NCBI GenBank assembly: GCA_913046175.1
Contig: CAJWSN010000069.1
Span: 1-7,022, forward strand
Length of the DNA stretch: 7,022 bases
Source of the DNA: an uncultured Opitutia bacterium
Lineage (GTDB): Bacteria; Verrucomicrobiota; Verrucomicrobiia; Opitutales; JABJCN01
Direction: 5' to 3'
How positions within the stretch are numbered: the stretch's first letter is position 1; each line of letters opens with the position of its first letter. The translations under genes were made by a program, and so were the position numbers. Below, one piece after another: positions 1-6,177 of this stretch. The notes beneath the pieces are model-generated. The model was not told where the DNA came from, did not search any database, and saw only the letters and a list, made by a program, of their open reading frames with translations.

Positions 1-891
1 GAGGCCTACCTAAAGGAGAAGGGTGATCGTTATACCGATCTTTGGCTCATGCTGGGCGACAATGCCTACAACTCCGGCAAGGACAAGGAATACCAGCGTG
101 CGGTCTTCGACCTATACACCGACCTGTTGTTACAGAGTCCCCTTTGGTCAACCCGTGGAAACCATGAACGCAGCGCAGATGTATACTACGGGATCTTCAC
201 GTTGGCAAGCGATGCCGAAGCTGGCGGGGTTAAATCCGGAACCGAGGCCTACTATTCCTTTGATTTCGGCAACATTCACTTTATCTGCCTGGATTCATAT
301 GATACCGACCGATCCGTTGAGGGTGACATGTACAAGTGGCTTCAGGCGGATCTTGAGGAAACGACCCAGACCTTTATCGTCGCATTCTGGCACCATCCCC
401 CGTATACCAAGGGCAGCCACGATTCGGACAAGGTAAAGGATAGTGATGGGCGCATGCGCGACATGCGTGAGAATTTCCTTCCCCTGCTGGAGAAGGGCGG
501 TGTGGACCTTGTTCTCTCCGGTCACAGTCACTGTTATGAGCGTTCTTATCTTCTGAATGGCCACAATGGGTTTTCCAATACCCTCAAGCCAGCAATGATC
601 CTGGACAAGGGCGACGGGAAACCGAAAGCCGAAGGTGGTGATGGTGCCTATCGAAAGGGCGTCAAGGCCAAGGGTGCCAATGAAGGGACTGTCTATATCG
701 TGGCCGGCAATGCCGGGAAAATATCCGGTGGCAGCCTGGACCACCCTGTCATGTTTTTTTCCCTCAATGAGTTTGGTTCCGTCATTCTGGATTCCGAGGG
801 CAATCGCATGGAAATTCGCCTCCTTGACCGCCTGGGGCAGATACGCGACAAGTTTTGCATCCTAAAGGGCGAACAGCCGCCTTCTCAATAA
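1..891 (+). CDS. Purple-acid-phosphatase-like metallophosphoesterase (5' truncated by window edge)
   Basis: The reading frame is open from base 1, so the true start and the first metal-binding motif (the Asp motif upstream of GDxxY) lie outside the window; 296 residues are visible before TAA at 889-891. Numbering visible residues from base 1, the calcineurin-like motifs appear in order: GDNAY at 19-23, GNHE at 53-56, the HHPP block with His131/His132, and GHSH at 174-177 followed by CYERSY. The Tyr of GDxxY (Tyr23) is the hallmark of purple acid phosphatases, where it ligates the ferric ion. The tail, with TVYIVAG from about 230, then SGGSLDHP, and a C-terminal strand region, also fits that family. 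The family hydrolyses phosphomonoesters or diesters with a dinuclear metal centre and is usually exported; export here is inferred because the N-terminus is missing. The actual substrate cannot be told. The next gene starts 77 bases downstream with no terminator between, so co-transcription is possible. Confidence 0.93.
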   Translation, partial: EAYLKEKGDRYTDLWLMLGDNAYNSGKDKEYQRAVFDLYTDLLLQSPLWSTRGNHERSADVYYGIFTLASDAEAGGVKSGTEAYYSFDFGNIHFICLDSYDTDRSVEGDMYKWLQADLEETTQTFIVAFWHHPPYTKGSHDSDKVKDSDGRMRDMRENFLPLLEKGGVDLVLSGHSHCYERSYLLNGHNGFSNTLKPAMILDKGDGKPKAEGGDGAYRKGVKAKGANEGTVYIVAGNAGKISGGSLDHPVMFFSLNEFGSVILDSEGNRMEIRLLDRLGQIRDKFCILKGEQPPSQ

Positions 892-968
892 TTGCCTTTC
901 CAAAAAACGCTTGCTAGGTCTATTTTCAAACTACACTTTATATTTAATTTCACATACAGACCAAAACC

Positions 969-2183
969 ATGAAAACCATTTATCTCACTATTCCCTCCCT
1001 CTGTCTGGCTGCTGTGGCATTTGGCGCAAAAAGTCCTGAGGAGGCCAAGGTTTACGCAGATGTCATACAACCTCTTTTCAACGCAAAGTGCGTGTCCTGT
1101 CACGGGGAGGTTAAGCAAAAGGGCAAGCTCCGACTGGATACTGTCGAAAACCTTTTCAAGGGAGGGAAGGGCGCAAAGGCGGACATCATCGTCAAGGGCA
1201 ACATTGAGGACAGTGAACTGACCTATCGCATCAGCCTCCCCAAGGACGACGATGACGTCATGCCTCCGTTTGAGGGCCCGGACACATTCGACCCTTTCAG
1301 CAAGGCGCAGCAGGAAATTGTAAACTGGTGGGTCAAGGATGGTGCGAGCCTCGAAAAGACCGTGGCCCAGGCACCCGCTTCCGTGCAGGAGGAAATGAAA
1401 AAGATTCTGGCCAAGCCTCCCAAGGGCAAGTTGGCAAAGAAGGCGGAAATGAAGGTCATCAAGCTTCCTGAAGTTCCTGCCGTGTCTCCGGCAGCCCTTG
1501 CCAAACTGGAATCCACGGGTGTCCTCTCACTTGCTATTCACAAGGGGTCCAATGCCCTGACCCTCAATGCCTTGCCGGTACAGAAGACATTTGGGGACAA
1601 GGAGGTGGCATCCCTTGGTTCCGTGGCCGCGCAGACCCTGTGGCTCAACCTGGGCAAGACGCAGATCACAGATGCGGGCGTGGCCAGCCTGGCCAGCCTA
1701 AAGGAACTCCGCCGTTTGCACCTTGATAATACCAAGATCACGGACAAGGCCCTGGCCACCGTTGCAAAATTCACCCACCTGGAGTACCTTAACCTCTATG
1801 GCACGGAGGTTACCGATGCCGGGCTTGCACACCTCAAGGGGCTTAAGAATCTCAAGAAGCTTTACCTTTGGAAAACCAAGGTTACCAAGGAAAAGGCGGA
1901 GGAGTTAAAGAAAGCCCTGCCAGGAATATACATCAACACCGGGTGGGAGAATGAGCCTGTTGCCAAGGTTGTTGCCGTGCCTGAAGGGGCTGCGAAACCC
2001 GCGCCAAAGCCCATCAACAAGATTTGCCCGCTTAGGGGGAAACCGATCAACCCAAACCAGACAGTTACCTACAAGGAGCAGGTAATTGCGTTGTGTTGTG
2101 GCAATTGCAAAGCCGCTTTTGCAAAGGAGCCTGAAAAATATATTTCCAAAGTTCCTGAATTTAAGCTTGCAAAGGATAAGTGA
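969..2183 (+). CDS. Secreted PSCyt1-type cytochrome c / leucine-rich repeat / YHS-like domain fusion protein
   Basis: The protein has 404 residues. Residues 1-19 form a Sec signal peptide (MKT start, hydrophobic core, probable cleavage near AFG-AK). Residues about 24-120 match the planctomycete cytochrome c domain: CVSCH at 41-45 is the covalent haem site, and MPP at 98-100 supplies a plausible axial Met98. A Lys/Ala/Pro-rich linker (about 125-180) follows. Four LRRs of 23-24 residues start at L224, L247, L271 and L295, with the RNI-like pattern LxxLxLxxTxITDxGL. The tail carries C353-PLxGKP and CC-x2-C (Cys376, Cys377, Cys380) with a PEKY motif, as in YHS/TRASH-type metal-binding domains. 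All parts should act outside the cytoplasm, consistent with haem c attachment. The start ATG is chosen because it gives the signal peptide; no Shine-Dalgarno is visible before it. Electron transfer or metal sensing is inferred, not shown. The unusual point is the C-terminal YHS-like fusion. Confidence 0.94.
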   Translation: MKTIYLTIPSLCLAAVAFGAKSPEEAKVYADVIQPLFNAKCVSCHGEVKQKGKLRLDTVENLFKGGKGAKADIIVKGNIEDSELTYRISLPKDDDDVMPPFEGPDTFDPFSKAQQEIVNWWVKDGASLEKTVAQAPASVQEEMKKILAKPPKGKLAKKAEMKVIKLPEVPAVSPAALAKLESTGVLSLAIHKGSNALTLNALPVQKTFGDKEVASLGSVAAQTLWLNLGKTQITDAGVASLASLKELRRLHLDNTKITDKALATVAKFTHLEYLNLYGTEVTDAGLAHLKGLKNLKKLYLWKTKVTKEKAEELKKALPGIYINTGWENEPVAKVVAVPEGAAKPAPKPINKICPLRGKPINPNQTVTYKEQVIALCCGNCKAAFAKEPEKYISKVPEFKLAKDK

Positions 2184-2342
2184 TTTAATGAATTATTGTT
2201 CTGTAATTCTTTAATACTCCCAACAGAATACCACCTCAATAAGCACACCGTTGCCCCACGACGGTACCCCGCAAAACAACCTGAAATTTTGAATTTGGGA
2301 CTCATGTCCCATCCTCACCAATCCTCATTGTCTCATCAAGGC
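2184..2342 (+). other. Non-coding stretch with small hairpins upstream of a terminator (long 3' UTR or small RNA candidate)
   Basis: About 160 bases separate the stop of the cytochrome/LRR gene from the terminator. I see no convincing coding sequence: the only open frame of note (2196-2408) runs straight through the terminator stem and resembles nothing. Two perfect small stems are present: ACCGT/ACGGT at 2247-2251 and 2261-2265 (9-base loop), and TGGGAC/GTCCCA at 2296-2301 and 2306-2311 (TCAT loop). A heptamer ATCCTCA occurs twice, 10 bases apart, at 2311-2317 and 2321-2327. The first 35 bases are AT-rich and include TAATAC at 2212-2217, a possible -10 without a well-placed -35. It is either a structured 3' UTR of the upstream gene or an independent short transcript; the sequence alone does not decide. 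Confidence 0.35.
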
Positions 2343-2379
2343 GCCCGGAATCCTTGCCCAGGATTCCGGGCTTTTTTTT
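2343..2379 (+). terminator. Strong intrinsic (rho-independent) terminator
   Basis: A perfect 11-bp inverted repeat, GCCCGGAATCC at 2343-2353 and GGATTCCGGGC at 2361-2371, encloses a 7-base loop and is followed at once by eight T residues at 2372-2379. The orientation terminates + strand transcription. It lies 160 bases after the stop at 2183 and 95 bases before the glycosyltransferase start. It therefore closes the metallophosphoesterase/cytochrome unit, or a small RNA between the two, and implies that the next gene has its own promoter. Confidence 0.88.
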
Positions 2380-2473
2380 GTAAAAAATTATTGGGACCGT
2401 TGAATTAAAGGCTCGTGAAAAGGGAGCCAGGCATCCTGTATATTTGGACGACTTCCGTGCCGAAGGCTGACAA

Positions 2474-3544
2474 ATGGCTGGTGAATACAGGATTGCATGC
2501 TTTATTTCCTCCCATGGATTTGGGCACGCGGCCCGGACATGTGCGATTCTGAATGAAACTGCAAGGATTGAACCTGGCCTCTTTGCAAGGTTATACACCC
2601 GTGTGCCCCTTTGGTTTTTTGAGGAATCCCTGAACATCCCTTTCGAGTGGGTGGAGACCCGGATTGACGGGGGATTGGCGCAGACCTCGGTTTTTCAGCA
2701 TGATGTGGGGGCAACCCTGCGGGAACTTGAGGCATTGTTTCCAATCGATGACAAACTGCTGGATGCCTATTCTGAGAAGGTGCGCGACTGTCGGGTGGTG
2801 CTTTCGGACGTATCCGCACTTGGATTGGCAGTTGCGGAGCGTTCAGGTCTGAAATCAGTACTCTTTGAGAATTTTTGTTGGGACTGGGTTTACGAGGCAT
2901 TCCTCAAGGAGGAACCCAGGTTTGAGGAACCCATTCGAGAGTTGCGGGAGACATATGGGTCATCTTCCCTGCACATTCAGAGCGTACCGGTGTGTCGAAG
3001 GGTGGATGGATTACCCCTGGTTGCACCGGTCAGTCGGGAGTCCCGCAGGTCTCGCCTGGAGGTTCGCGAAGCCTTGGGGATTGGTGCTGAATCAAAACTT
3101 GTGCTGATTTCACGTGGAGGGAATCCTGACGGGTTTTCTTTTCTTGAGAAATTAAAGAAACACAGGGATACGATTTTCCTTTTTGCTGGCGGTGTCCCGC
3201 AGATGCGACGAGAGGACAATCTTCTTTTTCTTCCGTTTCAGACTGAATTTTTTCATCCGGATCTTGTGCGTTCTGCGGATCTCATTGTAGGAAAAGCCGG
3301 TTACAGCATGATCGCTGAGGTCTGGGCTTCCGGGACTCCATTTTCCTATATCCTGCGTGAGGGCTTCCGTGAATCCTCCGTTCTGGATTTATTTTTGAAA
3401 GAAGAAATGGCAGCCTACAGGATCGAGGATTCTGAATTTGTGGATGGCAGTTGGATTTGCCAGCTGGATGCCTTGCTCGAATTGACAAGGTTGGAACCCC
3501 GAACAAACGGCGCAACCATGGCTGCTGAGCTTATCCTGTCCTGA
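2474..3544 (+). CDS. GT-B glycosyltransferase-like protein resembling the N-terminal domain of plant L-arabinokinase
   Basis: The protein has 356 residues and no signal peptide or membrane segment, so it is probably cytoplasmic. Motifs in order: HGFGHAAR at 14-21 (the glycine/His/Arg entry loop of MurG-like GT-B folds), LSDV at 110-113, FENFCWDWVY at 131-140, GGNPDGF at 215-221, and GKAGYSMIAEV at 273-283 in the nucleotide-sugar-binding half. This series, in particular SDV, NFxWDxxY, GGxPxG and GKxGYxxxxEA, is the pattern I know from the glycosyltransferase-like domain preceding the GHMP kinase in plant arabinokinase and from related bacterial proteins. No kinase domain follows here. The start is fixed by an in-frame TGA at 2468-2470 immediately upstream; GAAGG at 2462-2466 is a modest ribosome-binding site. 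The donor and acceptor are unknown. The gene sits alone between a terminator and a 284-base gap. Transfer activity is inferred from the fold only. Confidence 0.88.
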   Translation: MAGEYRIACFISSHGFGHAARTCAILNETARIEPGLFARLYTRVPLWFFEESLNIPFEWVETRIDGGLAQTSVFQHDVGATLRELEALFPIDDKLLDAYSEKVRDCRVVLSDVSALGLAVAERSGLKSVLFENFCWDWVYEAFLKEEPRFEEPIRELRETYGSSSLHIQSVPVCRRVDGLPLVAPVSRESRRSRLEVREALGIGAESKLVLISRGGNPDGFSFLEKLKKHRDTIFLFAGGVPQMRREDNLLFLPFQTEFFHPDLVRSADLIVGKAGYSMIAEVWASGTPFSYILREGFRESSVLDLFLKEEMAAYRIEDSEFVDGSWICQLDALLELTRLEPRTNGATMAAELILS

Positions 3545-3676
3545 TCCATCGCATCCTTTCTGTCTTCTGCGACAGGTCTGCATTCATTTCCATCTTACAA
3601 TGACAAAGCAATATTCAATGGGGTTTGGGGCTGGTTCAAGTTGTTGGGTTTGGCTGGAACCTTTATATGTTGGCTG

Positions 3677-3690
3677 TTGTACCCATACAA
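3677..3690. promoter_or_regulatory. Perfect palindrome, candidate operator
   Basis: TTGTA-CCCA-TACAA is a perfect 5-bp dyad with a 4-base spacer. It ends two bases before a TTGACC hexamer (3693-3698) that could be the -35 of the DUF1549/DUF1553 gene. The position suggests a repressor or activator site, but a 10-base dyad can occur by chance, no regulator is encoded in the window, and no second copy was seen. Confidence 0.27.
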
Positions 3691-3692
3691 TC

Positions 3693-3722
3693 TTGACCGA
3701 AGAACGTATCGAAGGGTATCCT
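3693..3722 (+). promoter_or_regulatory. Candidate sigma-70-type promoter for the DUF1549/DUF1553-DUF1501 pair
   Basis: TTGACC at 3693-3698 and TATCCT at 3717-3722 are separated by 18 bases, giving a predicted start near 3729 and a leader of about 100 bases before the GTG at 3829. An alternative is TTGTTG at 3641-3646 with TATATG at 3664-3669 (17-base spacer), which would place the palindrome at 3677-3690 around its transcription start. Neither -10 is close to consensus. The rest of the 3545-3828 gap holds no recognisable gene or terminator: a 5-bp stem at 3560-3575 lacks a T run, and there is an imperfect direct repeat (GGGTTTGG..CTGG) at 3621-3634 and 3646-3657. Confidence 0.3.
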
Positions 3723-3828
3723 TACACTTCTGTTGGGAATGGGTGGCACGTCCCCAAACCGGCGCAGGTGAAGACAGTCAGTGAAACCCAAACAATGATG
3801 GTCGATCGAGTACCTTGAGCAAGTTGAA

Positions 3829-6177
3829 GTGAGTAGACACTCAGGAACAAGTCAGGCAGTTAAAATCTTGCTGGCATGCTTTTGCCAGTCGCTGATATCG
3901 GTTGCGCATGCGAACGGGGAAGGGCACTGGGCGTTTCAACCGATTCACAAGCCTGCGATTCCCGAGGTTCGGAACGCAATCAAAGTTCGTAATTCCATCG
4001 ATTCCTTTATCCTTGCCAGGCTGGAGTCTGCACAACTGGGTCCGTCCCCGGAAGCTTCACGGGAAGCCCTTGTGCGGCGGCTTTCCTTCGACATCATCGG
4101 CCTGCCTCCGACCTTCGACGAGGTGAAGACTTTTCTCAACGACCGTAGACCTGACGCATATGAGAGACTGGTTGATCGTCTTTTGGGCTCTCCCCATTAC
4201 GGTGAGCGCTGGGGGCGGTTCTGGCTCGATGTTGCTCGATACGCGGATACAAAGGGCTATGTTTTTAGGGAAAGCAGGAGCTATCCTTTCGCATACACAT
4301 ACCGTGAGTGGGTCATCCAGGCGTTGAATGGTGACATGCCCTATGATGACTTTGTCCGCAGGCAGCTCGCCGCTGACCTTTTGCCGGGGTTGCCTGCTTT
4401 TGATCTGGCAGCCCTGGGTTTCCTCACGGTGGGCAATCGTTTTCTCAATCGTGATCATCTGATCATCGACGACCGTATTGATGTGGTCACTCGTGGTCTG
4501 ATGGGATTGACCGTTTCCTGTGCCCGTTGCCATGACCATTTTTTTGATCCGGTTCCCCAAAAGGATTACTACTCCCTTTATGGTGTATTTGCCAGCAGTG
4601 AGGAACCAAAGGAATTACCGGTCATCGGGGAACCCCCGGATTCCCCGGAATACCGCAATTACCTGGCTGAACTCAAGAAAAGGGAGGGCGCGATTCAAAA
4701 GTTTCTCAGGGACAAATCGGACCAGCTTCGAACGGAAGAGAACCTGAAATCCTATCTGGAAGTCATCCTTGATTCCATGGGTAAGGATGATGAGCAACTG
4801 ACCATCCTTTCTGACAAGAGAAAACTCTATCCGAAATTCTCAAGGCGTTGGCGGGATTTCCTGAAGCAGAAATCCGGAAAAGAAGACTTGGTCTGGGGAC
4901 CCTGGAATGTCTTGTTGGCTGTTCCCGAAGAAAATCTTTCGCTTGAGTTGTTGCCTGAGACCAGTCATCCGCTTGTTCGAAAAACCCTCAAGGAAGCCAA
5001 CCCCCGGACTCACAAGGCTGTTGTTGCTGTTTATGCAAAGCTGCTGGCAGAGGCCTTTGCAGTTAGGGATGGCCGTATTCCAAGGAAAGCGGCCTTGGTA
5101 GGGCTTGTAAAAAATGGTTCGTTTCCCCCCAACGTTTCACCTGAAGAAATAGAGCCCTTGTTCAATCGTCCGGATCGTGAAAAGCTGGTCGGCTTACGCA
5201 AGAAGGTGCAATCCTACATCACACAGTCCGAGTCTGCGCCTCCCCGCGCAATGGTTCTGCGTGATTTGCCCAAACCCGTCGCCCAGAAGGTTTTTATCCG
5301 TGGAAAGCCGGGTATCCATGGTGAGACCGTAAAACGACAGTTTCTTGAGGTTCTCTCCCGGGATGGTCGAAAATCCTTTGCCGATGATGGAAGTGGGCGG
5401 CTGGATCTTGCAGAGGCAATCGTTGACGTTCGCAACCCGTTGACTGCGCGAGTCATCGTCAACCGTGTCTGGATGCATCACTTTGGGCGTGGGTTTGTAG
5501 CAACACCCAGTGACTTTGGTGCGCAGGGTGATCCACCAACCCATCCTGGACTCTTGGACCACCTGGCCCTGGGACTTATGGAGAGTGGCTGGTCCCTCAA
5601 GGCTCTTCACCGTTTGATTCTGACTTCTGCGACCTATCGCCAGTCAAGTCTTGTGAACGCTGGCAATATTCAGGTCATCGACCCCGAGAACAGACTCCTC
5701 TCGCAAATGAATCGTCGTCGCCTTGGTTTTGAAGCCATGAGGGATGCCATGGTCTTTGTCGCGGGCAGGATGGACACCCGCATCGGTGGTCGGTCAACGG
5801 ATCTCGAGAAAAGACCCTACACGGGTCGCCGGGCTGTCTACGGAAAAACCGTCCGTCAAAATGTCCCCGCGCTCTTCCGGACCTTTGATGTGGCGAACCC
5901 GAGCATCCACACACCCATCCGCCCTGAGACAACGGTGCCGCAACAGGCGCTCTTTGCAATGAACAATGAATTTGTACAGGAAAAATCCCTCCAGCTTTCA
6001 TCAGGTCTAAGGGAAAGGGAACCCAAGGCGCGGGTTCGGGAACTCTATTGCCGGGTCTTGTCGCGCCAGCCTACCGGCAAGGAACTGGCCCTGGCCCTGC
6101 AGTTCCTTGCCCAGTCCAAGTTTGAGCAGCTTGCCCAGGTGCTGCTGATGTCGAATGAATTTCTGTTTGTGGATTGA
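3829..6177 (+). CDS. DUF1549/DUF1553 (PSCyt2-PSD1) secreted protein lacking an N-terminal PSCyt1 domain
   Basis: The protein has 782 residues. A Sec signal peptide covers about 1-28 (hydrophobic core from Ile12, probable cut after AHA). HWAFQPI begins the mature part. The DUF1549 region (about 30-250) contains GLPPTFDEV, HYGERWGRFWLDVARYAD and the haem-type motif CARCHDHF (Cys231, Cys234, His235). A charged middle segment of about 240 residues follows. DUF1553 runs from about 485 to 775, with NRVWMHHFGRG at 545-555, RRRLGFEAMRDA at 629-640 and VPQQALFAMNN at about 703-713. The GTG start is the only usable start: an in-frame TGA lies at 3796-3798 and no in-frame ATG or TTG occurs between them. 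Many family members carry a PSCyt1 domain before DUF1549; here it is absent, and nothing resembling it is encoded in the upstream gap. The DUF1501 gene follows without a gap. The biochemical function of the family is unsettled; roles in periplasmic redox chemistry or polymer breakdown are only inferred. Confidence 0.95.
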   Translation: MSRHSGTSQAVKILLACFCQSLISVAHANGEGHWAFQPIHKPAIPEVRNAIKVRNSIDSFILARLESAQLGPSPEASREALVRRLSFDIIGLPPTFDEVKTFLNDRRPDAYERLVDRLLGSPHYGERWGRFWLDVARYADTKGYVFRESRSYPFAYTYREWVIQALNGDMPYDDFVRRQLAADLLPGLPAFDLAALGFLTVGNRFLNRDHLIIDDRIDVVTRGLMGLTVSCARCHDHFFDPVPQKDYYSLYGVFASSEEPKELPVIGEPPDSPEYRNYLAELKKREGAIQKFLRDKSDQLRTEENLKSYLEVILDSMGKDDEQLTILSDKRKLYPKFSRRWRDFLKQKSGKEDLVWGPWNVLLAVPEENLSLELLPETSHPLVRKTLKEANPRTHKAVVAVYAKLLAEAFAVRDGRIPRKAALVGLVKNGSFPPNVSPEEIEPLFNRPDREKLVGLRKKVQSYITQSESAPPRAMVLRDLPKPVAQKVFIRGKPGIHGETVKRQFLEVLSRDGRKSFADDGSGRLDLAEAIVDVRNPLTARVIVNRVWMHHFGRGFVATPSDFGAQGDPPTHPGLLDHLALGLMESGWSLKALHRLILTSATYRQSSLVNAGNIQVIDPENRLLSQMNRRRLGFEAMRDAMVFVAGRMDTRIGGRSTDLEKRPYTGRRAVYGKTVRQNVPALFRTFDVANPSIHTPIRPETTVPQQALFAMNNEFVQEKSLQLSSGLREREPKARVRELYCRVLSRQPTGKELALALQFLAQSKFEQLAQVLLMSNEFLFVD

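Noticed and set aside
892..968. Possible promoter before the cytochrome/LRR gene (TTGCTA 911-916; TATATT 939-944 or TACACT 932-937)
   Set aside because: Spacings are 22 and 15 bases, outside or at the edge of the usual range, and the hexamers are weak. The gap is AT-rich, so a promoter may exist, but I cannot place it.
2196..2408. 70-codon plus-strand frame across the intergenic region
   Set aside because: It reads through the perfect terminator stem and T run and has no homology or ribosome-binding site that I can see.
3560..3575. Hairpin CTGTC/GACAG just after the glycosyltransferase stop as a terminator
   Set aside because: The stem is only 5 bp and no T run follows, so it does not qualify as an intrinsic terminator.
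3600..3818. 72-codon open frame in the gap before the DUF1549/DUF1553 gene, ending 10 bases before its GTG
   Set aside because: It has no ribosome-binding site, no recognisable domain and no signal peptide, and it contains the candidate promoter and palindrome. Its CCTH is not a CxxCH haem site, so it is not a remnant of a PSCyt1 domain.
4057..4560. 167-codon open frame on the minus strand inside the DUF1549 region
   Set aside because: It lies wholly opposite a well-conserved coding sequence and has no recognisable motif; it is a shadow of the plus-strand codon pattern.
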